Shown here: positions 42,296-50,023 of the stretch, piece after piece | How the letters are laid out: each line of letters starts with the position of its first letter | How positions within the stretch are numbered: the stretch's first letter is position 1 | Assembly (NCBI RefSeq): GCF_902168175.1 | Contig: NZ_CABHOU010000092.1 | Coordinates: 62,001 to 126,000, forward strand | Source: an uncultured Chitinophaga sp. | GTDB taxonomy: Bacteria; Bacteroidota; Bacteroidia; Chitinophagales; Chitinophagaceae | DNA length: 64,000 nucleotides | Direction: 5' to 3' | Position numbers and translations under genes: made by a program | The notes under the pieces: generated by a model | Databases searched by the model: none | What the model was told of the DNA's origin: nothing | Seen by the model: only the letters and a program-made list of their open reading frames with translations

Positions 42296-42867
42296 GCCTG
42301 TTGTATTCTTTCAAAAGCATTAATACTTAATGATGGATTTTTCCACACAGCCCCCATGGTGGCAATACCGCTAAAGCCCATGCTGCGGGCTTTTGGCGCA
42401 GTCTGTTCATCGATGCCCCCCAGCGCTAGTATTTTACAGGGAAGTTGAGCGATGCGGAAATCCGCATCTACCGTTGCCTTATACCCTTTCTTCGAAATAC
42501 TATCGAATACCGGGCTTAATAAAAGACAATCCCAGGAAACACTTAAGACGGGTATTGCCCGCTCAGTATGAATGGCCGCGCTTCGATAAAGCATGGGAGG
42601 GTACACAACTCCATTGAACAAAGCCTGTCGTTTGATTTCGCTCATATGTACACCCATCAACCCAAAACTTGCCGCCAACGCCGGCAAACCGGAAAGCATT
42701 ACACGTGGAAAATGTTTTGTATCCAGCTGTTCGAGCAGTTGTACATACTGCGCCTGCGACCAACCCGGCTTTCGCAGCAACAACGCATCCACGCCCGCAT
42801 CCAGCAAGGCATTTAGATGTTTGGCTTCATCGGTAAGTGGTTCGGGCTGTGTGAAAACCCATATCAT
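42280..42867 (-). CDS. tenI: TenI-like thiazole tautomerase / ThiE paralogue
   Basis: 195 residues of the thiamine-phosphate-synthase fold. It is recognisable by GVDALLLRKPGWSQAQYVQLLEQL, FGLMGVHMSEIKRQ, DCLLLSPVFDSISKKGY and ILALGGIDEQTAPKARSMGFSGIATMGAVW. The pyrophosphate-binding residues of true ThiE are only partly kept, and a full ThiE is encoded two genes on, so TenI, which aromatises the thiazole tautomer made by ThiG, is the better call. Its ATG overlaps the thiC stop by four bases. Confidence 0.8.
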   Translation of the reverse strand: MIWVFTQPEPLTDEAKHLNALLDAGVDALLLRKPGWSQAQYVQLLEQLDTKHFPRVMLSGLPALAASFGLMGVHMSEIKRQALFNGVVYPPMLYRSAAIHTERAIPVLSVSWDCLLLSPVFDSISKKGYKATVDADFRIAQLPCKILALGGIDEQTAPKARSMGFSGIATMGAVWKNPSLSINAFERIQQAWNSM

Positions 42868-44720
42868 AAATAGATGTCTGCGCCCTGTTCTACAAACTTC
42901 TCTGCCTGTTGCTGCATGCCTGCATTGAGTGCTTCTTGCTCGGCCATACCTTGTCCGGCGGCGAATTCACGCACTTCCTGCGTAATTTTCATTGAGCAAA
43001 AATGCGGACCGCACATCGAACAGAAGTGTGCCACCTTGGCGCCCTCGGCAGGTAATGTAGCATCGTGATAAGCACGCGCCGTGTCCGGGTCAAGGGAGAG
43101 GTTAAACTGATCATCCCAACGGAACTCAAATCTTGCCTTACTCAGTGCATTATCGCGGTATTGCGCGCCTGGATGGCCTTTTGCAAGATCGGCCGCGTGT
43201 GCTGCAAGTTTATAAGTAATTACGCCCTGCTTCACATCTTCACGATTGGGAAGACCAAGATGTTCCTTGGGTGTTACGTAACATAGCATGGCGGTGCCAA
43301 ACCAGCCAATCATAGCCGCACCAATAGCGGATGTGATATGGTCGTAACCGGGTGCTATATCAGTTGTAAGGGGACCAAGCGTGTAGAATGGCGCTTCGTG
43401 GCAATGCTCCAATTGCTTGGTCATGTTTTCTTTAATAAGGTGCATGGGTACGTGGCCCGGACCTTCAATCATCACCTGTATATCGTGTTTCCAGGCTATT
43501 TTAGTCAGCTCGCCCAGGGTTTCCAATTCTGCGAACTGCGCTGCATCATTGGCGTCGGCAATACTGCCGGGGCGCAGGCCATCACCTAAAGAGAAAGCCA
43601 CATCGTACGCTTTCATGATCTCGCAAATCTCTTCAAAATGTGTGTAGAGGAAATTCTCTTTATGATGCGCCAAACACCATTTCGCCATAATGGAACCACC
43701 GCGGGAAACGATGCCGGTCATACGTTTGGCGGTTAGCGGCACATACCGCAGCAACACGCCTGCATGAATCGTAAAGTAATCGACTCCCTGTTCCGCCTGT
43801 TCTATCAATGTATCGCGAAACAGTTCCCAGGTAAGCATTTCCGCTTTACCATTCACCTTTTCGAGCGCCTGATAAATGGGCACGGTCCCAATCGGCACCG
43901 GGGAGTTGCGGATAATCCATTCGCGCGTTTCATGAATGTTTTTGCCTGTACTGAGGTCCATGATCGTATCGGCGCCCCAACGGCAGGCCCACACCGCCTT
44001 TTCCACTTCCTCTTCGATGCTGGAGGTTACGGCGGAATTACCAATATTCGCGTTGATCTTCACCAAAAAATTACGGCCAATGATCATTGGTTCACTTTCC
44101 GGATGATTAATGTTGTTGGGAATGATAGCGCGGCCCGCGGCTATTTCATCGCGCACAAATTCGGGCGTAATAAATTTCACCGGTGTATTAGCCCCAAAAC
44201 TATACCCTTTATGTTGCTGCCACAAAACACTGTTTTCCTCGTATAACTTCTCTGCCAACTGATTTTCACGGATGGCAACATATTCCATTTCGGGTGTAAT
44301 AATGCCCTGTTTTGCGTAGTATAACTGCGAAACGTTTTTACCCGGCTTAGCACGTAAAGGCTCACGGAGATGTTCAAAACGCAGGCCGTCAAGCGATGCA
44401 TCTTCCATACGCATACGACCATAAGCAGAAGAAATTCCATCGAGCCTTTCCACGTCGCCACGCTGTTCTATCCAGCTTTCGCGCAGCCGTGGCAAGCCTT
44501 GCTTTACATCAATGTGAATCGCAGGATCGGTGTAAGCACCGCTGGTATCATACACAGGTACCGGGGCATTAGGTTCTTCTACACCCTGGCGGCCATTTAA
44601 GCGTGTAGGCGTTAAGGTAATCTCGCGCATTGCTACCGAAATATCGTGCAACTTACCTTTAACATAGATTTTTTGGGACGCAGGAAGCGGCTCCCTGCTG
44701 ATAACTTGTTGAGTTGTCAT
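42864..44720 (-). CDS. thiC: phosphomethylpyrimidine synthase ThiC (radical SAM)
   Basis: 618 residues, as in other ThiC proteins. The C-terminal iron-sulphur motif CSMCGPHFCSMKI (Cx2Cx4C) and the core blocks RIRMEDASL-like RMRMEDASLDGL, MDLSTGKNIHETREWI, GDGLRPGSIADANDAAQF and EGPGHVPMH are all clear. It converts aminoimidazole ribotide to hydroxymethylpyrimidine phosphate. It lies 44 bases after thiS and under the same TPP riboswitch. Confidence 0.98.
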   Translation of the reverse strand: MTTQQVISREPLPASQKIYVKGKLHDISVAMREITLTPTRLNGRQGVEEPNAPVPVYDTSGAYTDPAIHIDVKQGLPRLRESWIEQRGDVERLDGISSAYGRMRMEDASLDGLRFEHLREPLRAKPGKNVSQLYYAKQGIITPEMEYVAIRENQLAEKLYEENSVLWQQHKGYSFGANTPVKFITPEFVRDEIAAGRAIIPNNINHPESEPMIIGRNFLVKINANIGNSAVTSSIEEEVEKAVWACRWGADTIMDLSTGKNIHETREWIIRNSPVPIGTVPIYQALEKVNGKAEMLTWELFRDTLIEQAEQGVDYFTIHAGVLLRYVPLTAKRMTGIVSRGGSIMAKWCLAHHKENFLYTHFEEICEIMKAYDVAFSLGDGLRPGSIADANDAAQFAELETLGELTKIAWKHDIQVMIEGPGHVPMHLIKENMTKQLEHCHEAPFYTLGPLTTDIAPGYDHITSAIGAAMIGWFGTAMLCYVTPKEHLGLPNREDVKQGVITYKLAAHAADLAKGHPGAQYRDNALSKARFEFRWDDQFNLSLDPDTARAYHDATLPAEGAKVAHFCSMCGPHFCSMKITQEVREFAAGQGMAEQEALNAGMQQQAEKFVEQGADIYL

Positions 44721-44764
44721 GAAGGAAAAAATTAAAAGTGAAAAAAGAGAGGAAGGGGAATACG

Positions 44765-44968
44765 TTATCCTCCCTGTGTTGCACGGATAATGGTAACGTT
44801 ATCCGCATTCTGTAAAGGCGTAGAAAGCCAGTGCTGCTTCGGAACAACCTTGTTGTTCACGGCAACGGCGATGCCCTTTTCGGATGGTAGTTGAATAAAC
44901 TGTAAGAGCCCGGCCACGGTTGTTTGCGGCTGAACTGCATAAAGTTTATTGTTTACAAGCACTTCCAT
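44765..44968 (-). CDS. thiS: sulfur carrier protein ThiS
   Basis: 67 residues of the beta-grasp fold ending in the required Gly-Gly (IRATQGG). The C-terminal Gly becomes a thiocarboxylate that supplies sulphur to the thiazole. ThiF, which activates this end, is not encoded in the window. First gene of the thiamine operon, about 68 bases after the TPP riboswitch. Confidence 0.95.
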   Translation of the reverse strand: MEVLVNNKLYAVQPQTTVAGLLQFIQLPSEKGIAVAVNNKVVPKQHWLSTPLQNADNVTIIRATQGG

Positions 44969-45035
44969 GTTTGTGGTAGTTTAGGTGAAACAATAAACTT
45001 TAAGGATGCGAATGCGTGAGAGAAGATCAGTATAC

Positions 45036-45118
45036 TTTTTCCTACGACAGTATGAACTGCATCAGGTACTGAGGGTATCATCTCAGTTCCGGTTGTTATG
45101 CCGGAACACCCCTAAAGT
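45036..45118 (-). promoter_or_regulatory. TPP riboswitch (THI element)
   Basis: On the minus strand the conserved parts follow in order: GGGGTG, a variable GC-rich hairpin, CTGAGATGATACCCTC, ACCTGATGCAGTT and CTGTCGTAGGAAA. These are the pyrimidine- and pyrophosphate-sensing loops of the thi-box. It would switch off the whole thiS-thiC-tenI-thiD-thiE-thiG-thiH operon when thiamine pyrophosphate is plentiful. The aptamer starts right after the promoter. Confidence 0.93.
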
Positions 45119-45125
45119 GATACTA

Positions 45126-45158
45126 CAAATCTATGGAAGAAAATCCAGAAAATCCAAA
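45126..45158 (-). promoter_or_regulatory. promoter of the thiamine operon
   Basis: On the minus strand TTTG (45158-45155), 21-base spacer, TAGATTTG (45133-45126). Transcription would begin at about 45120, exactly at the edge of the riboswitch. Confidence 0.8.
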
Positions 45159-45198
45159 TTGGGTTTTGAGATGATGATCGATGTGCATTTTATAGCAT

Positions 45199-45206
45199 TA
45201 TCTTTG
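45199..45206 (+). promoter_or_regulatory. promoter -7 element of the lipocalin-like lipoprotein gene
   Basis: TATCTTTG, 49 bases before ATG 45256 and divergent from the thiamine promoter. Confidence 0.5.
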
Positions 45207-45255
45207 ATAGGATGGTCGGTATGAAAATGCCGCCTTTAAACCCTTAATACAACGT

Positions 45256-45747
45256 ATGAGAAAACCATTGCTCGCCATCGCGCTTTTCACTGTAGCAGCA
45301 TGCCAGCAACCTGTACAGGAACAATCGCAGCTCGATAGTATGACTACGGGCAAAGACTCTATTCCCGCACCGGTAACCGAATTGTTTAAAACCGATACGA
45401 TGCCTAAGCTCGACAGTATTCCCGTTGGCAAACTTCCCGGCAGGTGGACGCAGCCGGTACAGGGCATCGATTCGTTAATGCAGGGATTTGTGTTGAAGAA
45501 GAATGGGCAGGCCAGCGCTTTAAATAGTCACTCACCTTCGTACGAAAAGTGGGAGTTAGTAAAAGATACGTTTATAATTTGGAGTAAATCCGAAAGCGAT
45601 TCGGTAAAAACACTTGCAGCCGACACACTTCTCATCAGGGCGCTTACGGACACTGCGCTGGTATTATTTCCGATAAATGCCACACCTGGCTACCTGGAGA
45701 AATATAAAAAAGGGAAGGAGCAGATAAAAAAAGTGCCGAAGCGGTAA
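45256..45747 (+). CDS. lipocalin-like lipoprotein
   Basis: 163 residues with a lipobox (TVAACQQ, Cys about 16) and a Ser/Thr/Asp-rich linker. The C-terminal part (about 60-155) has the pattern LPGRWTQPVQGIDSLMQGF, LKKNGQASAL, YEKWELVKDTFIIWSKS, as in small lipocalin-like domains of Bacteroidota lipoproteins (G-x-W start, barrel strands). Such domains may bind small hydrophobic ligands. Monocistronic. The domain call is from pattern memory only. Confidence 0.7.
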   Translation: MRKPLLAIALFTVAACQQPVQEQSQLDSMTTGKDSIPAPVTELFKTDTMPKLDSIPVGKLPGRWTQPVQGIDSLMQGFVLKKNGQASALNSHSPSYEKWELVKDTFIIWSKSESDSVKTLAADTLLIRALTDTALVLFPINATPGYLEKYKKGKEQIKKVPKR

Positions 45748-45789
45748 TCTACCGCTCCAGCACTCCCGATATTATTCTTAGTGGTTTTC

Positions 45790-46044
45790 CTAGAGGTTAT
45801 AGTACTGCCATAAACCTACAACGCAGGCAACCAGTGAAAGGAACAGTCCAGCCACTGCCATCTGCAGATTTTCTGTAGTCTTACGCGCAAAAACAATTGA
45901 TACAAGTGATGCAAAAATACTCGCAGCTCCCATCAGAATTTTTGCTTCTGTAGAATCGCTGATGAAAGCGAAAGCAGCAGTAACAATGCCGATAATTAAT
46001 GAAATAAATCCGGCAATTTTGGGTGTGCTAATGGTGTGTTGCAT
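45790..46044 (-). CDS. small integral membrane protein, unknown
   Basis: About 84 residues from ATG 46044 with three predicted membrane helices (IAGFISLIIGIVTAAFAFI, ILMGAASIFASLVSIVF, MAVAGLFLSLVACVVGLW). No domain recognised. It follows the desaturase-family gene by about 52 bases on the same strand and may be cotranscribed with it. Confidence 0.65.
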   Translation of the reverse strand: MQHTISTPKIAGFISLIIGIVTAAFAFISDSTEAKILMGAASIFASLVSIVFARKTTENLQMAVAGLFLSLVACVVGLWQYYNL

Positions 46045-46096
46045 AATTCGAATTTTATAGAGGTGATACAAAAAAACTTAGTGTCTTAAACGTTAT

Positions 46097-46942
46097 TCAG
46101 TCATGTTTCCGTTGTTTCTTCTTTTCGTCCTTCCATGGTGCCTTTAACAGCGGTCCTATTTGCTGGTAGCGCCCGTCCATGTACTCGTCCAGTCCATAAC
46201 GTATGCTTGTTGTGTCTTTTACTTTTACAAATGTGCCGAACAGCCTGTCCCATATGGAGAAGATGTTAGCATAATTCGAGTCTGTTTGCGGTTGCCAGGT
46301 ACTATGGTGTACCTTGTGCATGTCCGGCGAAACGATGATCCAGCTTAAAGCTGTGTCCAGCCACTTCGGAAGTTTAATGTTGGCATGATTAAACTGCGAC
46401 ATAAAAGCCGAAATCGTCTGGTACAACATCACCATCCAAACAGGTACCCCCATTAAGGCTATTGCCAGAAAAAGGGCTACTACACGAAATATACTTTCTC
46501 CCGGGTGGTGGCGCAGGGCGGTGGTGGCATCTACCTCCTTGTCCGTATGGTGCACTTTATGAAAATGCCACATCCACGCTACCTTATGTTGTATCACATG
46601 TACCAGGTAAGCACCGATGAAGTCCATCATCAGCAAAGCCCCCAGCAAATGTGCCCACAAAGGCAATCCAAGCCAGTATAAAACACCGAATTTCTCTGCA
46701 CTTGTCCATTCCGATGCTTTGACGATCAGAAAGGCAAAACCAAGATTCACTACGGCGGTTGTCAGCGTAAAGAACAAATTTGTACCCGCGTGCCGGTATT
46801 TATTGTTGTTGCTAAATCGAAATCGTGGAATCACACCTTCTATTATCCATAACAACATTAAACCGGCTACAAGCAAGGCGGTGCGATAGTACGATGGAAT
46901 GTTTTCAAAAAATCCGATCATAATCCCTGTATTTATCGCCAA
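46097..46942 (-). CDS. sterol desaturase / fatty acid hydroxylase family protein
   Basis: 281 residues, about four to five membrane helices and the eight-histidine di-iron signature: HVIQH (HX3H), WHFHKVHH (HX2HH) and DMHKVHHS (HX2HH), plus a His in RHHPGE. Members hydroxylate or desaturate lipids using oxygen; in Bacteroidota possible substrates include fatty acids, sphingolipids and carotenoids. No redox partner is next to it. ATG 46921 is an alternative start. Confidence 0.9.
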   Translation of the reverse strand: MAINTGIMIGFFENIPSYYRTALLVAGLMLLWIIEGVIPRFRFSNNNKYRHAGTNLFFTLTTAVVNLGFAFLIVKASEWTSAEKFGVLYWLGLPLWAHLLGALLMMDFIGAYLVHVIQHKVAWMWHFHKVHHTDKEVDATTALRHHPGESIFRVVALFLAIALMGVPVWMVMLYQTISAFMSQFNHANIKLPKWLDTALSWIIVSPDMHKVHHSTWQPQTDSNYANIFSIWDRLFGTFVKVKDTTSIRYGLDEYMDGRYQQIGPLLKAPWKDEKKKQRKHD

Positions 46943-47068
46943 AACGGGAGTTTTTCCTAGGGTAGAGCGATTGGAGCTACAATATGGTTACAGGTTTGCT
47001 TGCTTTTAACAGTGGAAAATTACTTCATTTTGCACAATAGGTGGGGTTTTCGGAAGATTTTATATTAT

Positions 47069-47101
47069 AAAAAAAGCAATCCCTTATAAAAGAGATTGCT
47101 T
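47069..47101 (-). terminator. terminator downstream of dnaN
   Basis: On the minus strand AAGCAATC and GATTGCTT pair around a 12-base loop and are followed by a run of T. It is about 147 bases after the dnaN stop; the space between shows no gene. Confidence 0.7.
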
Positions 47102-47247
47102 CATATGTTAAGAATTTATTAACTGATGGCTCGCTTACGTCACATTACAAACAATCCTACTTCGTTTTCTTCTTATCGACTCATCTGTAATAAGTTACGC
47201 AGTAAAGAAGAATTGATATATATATCGTTTATGATGTGAGAGGAAGG

Positions 47248-48366
47248 TTAGTTATTCAGCAGCAACGGCATCACCAGCATCAGCAAGTCCTCGTGATCGG
47301 TCTTATCTGAAGGTTTTAAGATGCCTGCTTTAGTAGGGGTAGAAAGCTCAATAGAGATCTCATCGCCTTCTGCAGCGTGCAGCATTTCGATCAGGAACTT
47401 AGCGTTAAAGGCGATCTGCATGTCCTCTCCATTGTACTGGCAGTTCATACGCTCGTTACCTTCAAAGGAGAAGTCCACATCCTGGGCGGAGAGCTGCAGT
47501 TCGCTGCCTGTAATGCTTAAGGCTACCTGGTTAGTGCTTTTATTAGAGAATACGCTTACACGCTTCAGCGCGTTCTGGAAATCGCTTTTAGCCACTACCA
47601 GACGATAAGGGTTCTCTTTAGGTATTACCACCTTGTAGTCCGGGAAACGGGCATCGATAAGGCGACAGATCATCTGTGCATTTTCGTGCGTTACAAAGAA
47701 GTGGTTCTGGCTGTAAGCCACTTTAATTTGGCTTTCATTATCGGGCAGTACGGCCTTCAGCAGGTTCAACGGCTTTTTAGGCACGATGAAGTTATCGGAA
47801 GAAGGGCATTTAACGTCTGTACGGATATATTTAACAAGACGGTGTGCGTCGGTGGCAACGAAAGTGATGCTCTCCGGGGCCAGCTCGAAATACACGCCTG
47901 TCATTTGCGGACGAAGATCGTCGTTGCTCACCGCAAACAGTGATTTGTTGATAGCGGTAACAATTGCAGAAGAAGGCATCGTGAAAGCGGTAGCATCTTC
48001 AGCAGCCGGTTCTTTCGGGAAGTTCTCCGGATTTTCGCCCATCACCTTGTATTTACCATTGTCGGAAGTGATTTCTACCGCATAGGTAGTTGTATCCACA
48101 TTAAAGCTAAGTGGCTGATCGGGCAAATTCTTAAGCGAGTCCATTAATATCTTTGCAGGGATACAAATGCGTCCGCTCTCTTTGGCTTCTACCTCCAGCT
48201 TCACTTTCATCACTGTTTCCAGGTCGGTTGCTACTACGGTAAGCTCATTTTTATCAATCAGGAAAAGAAAATCTTCCAGTATCGGCAATACCGTATTAGA
48301 GTTAATAACACCACTGATCTGTTGCAATTGTTTCAATAAAGCAGAGGACGAAACGATAAACTTCAT
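47248..48366 (-). CDS. dnaN: DNA polymerase III beta subunit (sliding clamp)
   Basis: 372 residues from ATG 48366 (MKFIVSSSALLKQLQQISGVI); the frame is open to 48459 but the extra residues are not clamp-like and the promoter at 48404-48411 excludes them. The three clamp domains are evident, ending with the C-terminal KAGILKPSDKTDHEDLLMLVMPLLL. It forms the ring that holds the replicative polymerase on DNA. It is not beside dnaA or recF, which is common in Bacteroidota. Confidence 0.97.
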   Translation of the reverse strand: MKFIVSSSALLKQLQQISGVINSNTVLPILEDFLFLIDKNELTVVATDLETVMKVKLEVEAKESGRICIPAKILMDSLKNLPDQPLSFNVDTTTYAVEITSDNGKYKVMGENPENFPKEPAAEDATAFTMPSSAIVTAINKSLFAVSNDDLRPQMTGVYFELAPESITFVATDAHRLVKYIRTDVKCPSSDNFIVPKKPLNLLKAVLPDNESQIKVAYSQNHFFVTHENAQMICRLIDARFPDYKVVIPKENPYRLVVAKSDFQNALKRVSVFSNKSTNQVALSITGSELQLSAQDVDFSFEGNERMNCQYNGEDMQIAFNAKFLIEMLHAAEGDEISIELSTPTKAGILKPSDKTDHEDLLMLVMPLLLNN

Positions 48367-48403
48367 AAGGTTGTTTAAATGATTCCTGTAAATGTAATGT
48401 AAA

Positions 48404-48411
48404 CAAAGATA
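48404..48411 (-). promoter_or_regulatory. promoter -7 element of dnaN
   Basis: TATCTTTG on the minus strand, 37 bases before ATG 48366. It fixes the start codon. Confidence 0.55.
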
Positions 48412-48585
48412 GAAAGTTTTGTCATTCAGACTTAATAGGTGGATATTTTTAAGTGACAAAACCCGCCATTAAACTTATTTCTAACATGTGTGCCGCTCAA
48501 CAAAATCTGACTATTTCAATAAAAAACGTACTCGTCCACACAAGAACATCCCCAAAAAAACGTTCATAAAAAATATAGCCAGCTA

Positions 48586-48615
48586 TTGTATTAAAAAAAT
48601 ATTTAATTAGCTTTG
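48586..48615 (+). promoter_or_regulatory. promoter of the S41-like N-terminal protein gene
   Basis: TTG (48586-48588), 19-base spacer, TAGCTTTG (48608-48615), leaving a leader of about 75 bases. Confidence 0.65.
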
Positions 48616-48694
48616 CCTTGTCCTATAGCAATGTAAGGTACCAAATGCCTGTTTAAGCACCTGTGAATCGAACCGTTTAAACTATGTAAACAGC

Positions 48695-49654
48695 ATGAAA
48701 AAACTATTGAGCCTGTGCGTGCTGGTCCTCCTGATGTTTTGCCAACTGGGGTTAGCGCAGAAAAAGAACACCCCTGTAAAGAAGAAAAAATCCACTAAGT
48801 CCACAGCCACCGTTAAGAAGAAGCCGGTGGTGGGAAACACTATACAGTACACTGCCCTGGAGGCGTACATTAAAGTGTGGGGATTTGTAAAGTACAACCA
48901 TCCTAAGGTAGCTGAAAATGCGATGGACGCCGATTCGGTGTTCCTGAGCAATCTTTATACGGTGGAACGTGTGGTAAATAAGGCCCAGTTTAACCAGGCC
49001 ATGCAGAAGATGCTTTCTTCCCTGGGAAACGTGGTTCCCTCTGGCATTAACGCCAGCCCGCGACCGGGCAATAACAACTGGATTGCCACCAATACTATGC
49101 TCGACGATAATCTTCGCGCGCAGTTGCAGTTTATCGAGCAGAATGCGCAAATCAGCGCTGTTCACAATAATTACGAAGTATCGGACAAACTGGAGAGTGT
49201 ATTATTCTACCAGGACATCCAGTACCCTAATATGCCTTACCAGATGTTATCGCTGGCCCGTTACTGGAATGGCGTACACTACAGCTTCTCGGGCCGTTCC
49301 GTTGACGGCGAAAACTGGGATTCGGTACTCACACGGTCGGTACCCGGCTTTTATAAAGCCCGCACCGAAGCTGATGTAGAACAACTGATGCGGAACGTAA
49401 TGGCCGCATCCAGCCAAACCCATTCGGTCAACTTTAAGTTGAAAAGCACCGGCAGCAATACGCCTACCCTTAAAACCAAACAGGGTAAAGAAGAACGTAT
49501 TTTAACACCCGAATTTCTCGACAATTACCGGCAGAAACGCAGATTCAAAAACCTGCTGAACATCGCGCAAAACCGCCACGTGAAGCCGAACATCCCTGCC
49601 AGCTGCATTAATTATCTGGCAAAATCGAAAAATCATTGGCAATTTGCTGTTTAA
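48695..49654 (+). CDS. secreted protein resembling the N-terminal domain of S41 peptidases, catalytic domain absent
   Basis: 319 residues with a signal peptide (cleavage near GLAQ) and a Lys-rich linker. The segments YIKVWGFVKYNHPKVAEN, MLSLARYWNGVHYSF and WDSVLTRSVPGFYKARTEADVEQLMRNVMAASSQTHSV match the helical N-terminal domain of Bacteroidota S41 (tail-specific protease) proteins in order and spacing. In those proteins the Ser/Lys catalytic domain and PDZ follow; here a short basic tail of about 60 residues ends the protein. The reading frame is intact and has its own promoter. It may be a domain remnant that is still used. Confidence 0.7.
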   Translation: MKKLLSLCVLVLLMFCQLGLAQKKNTPVKKKKSTKSTATVKKKPVVGNTIQYTALEAYIKVWGFVKYNHPKVAENAMDADSVFLSNLYTVERVVNKAQFNQAMQKMLSSLGNVVPSGINASPRPGNNNWIATNTMLDDNLRAQLQFIEQNAQISAVHNNYEVSDKLESVLFYQDIQYPNMPYQMLSLARYWNGVHYSFSGRSVDGENWDSVLTRSVPGFYKARTEADVEQLMRNVMAASSQTHSVNFKLKSTGSNTPTLKTKQGKEERILTPEFLDNYRQKRRFKNLLNIAQNRHVKPNIPASCINYLAKSKNHWQFAV

Positions 49655-49691
49655 TAGCTAATTTGCACCCGTATTATTAAAATGCTTTATT

Positions 49692-49829
49692 ATGTTGCTG
49701 GAAACTAACGTAACTACTACTACATTCTACCAGATTGGCGATCAGATAGGTTTCATCGGATGCTGGGTAACGATCATTGCATTTGCTTTGATGCTTCTTT
49801 ATGCAACAGTAAAGTACGTTAAGAAATAA
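49692..49829 (+). CDS. 45-residue single-pass membrane protein
   Basis: ATG 49692 to TAA 49829. The protein has a polar N-terminus (MLLETNVTTTTFYQIGDQ), one strong membrane helix (about 20-40, IGFIGCWVTIIAFALMLLYA) and a basic end (VKYVKK), the positive-inside rule giving N-out. A promoter-like TTG-N20-TAATTTG (49636-49665) lies upstream and a 13-bp terminator 24 bases after the stop, so it forms a complete small transcription unit. No homologue known to me. Confidence 0.6.
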   Translation: MLLETNVTTTTFYQIGDQIGFIGCWVTIIAFALMLLYATVKYVKK

Positions 49830-49852
49830 GCTTTTCATTTAACTTAATTATA

Positions 49853-49889
49853 GAAGGCCGGTTTGCTACGCAAACCGGCCTTCGCTTTT
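49853..49889 (+). terminator. strong terminator after the 45-residue membrane protein
   Basis: GAAGGCCGGTTTG, loop CTACG, CAAACCGGCCTTC: a perfect 13-bp stem, then GCTTTTT. Confidence 0.88.
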
Positions 49890-49971
49890 TAACCCAGCCC
49901 CGCAACACCCCTTATCAGCGCCGATAAAACATCCCGCTGAAGCTGCTGCGGACAGCCCATGAACTCACATT

Positions 49972-50002
49972 AAAAAGGGCTGACCACAAACATGGCCAGC
50001 CC
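49972..50002 (-). terminator. terminator of the TlpA-family gene
   Basis: On the minus strand GGGCTGGCCATG and TGTGGTCAGCCC can form a stem, followed by TTTTTAA. It starts 22 bases after the stop codon. Confidence 0.75.
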
Positions 50003-50023
50003 AGCTATTTTGCGGATGTCTGC

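Noticed and set aside
45740..45756. AGCGGTA-ATC-TACCGCT hairpin at the lipoprotein stop codon as a terminator
   Set aside because: The stem is short, includes coding bases and has no T run.
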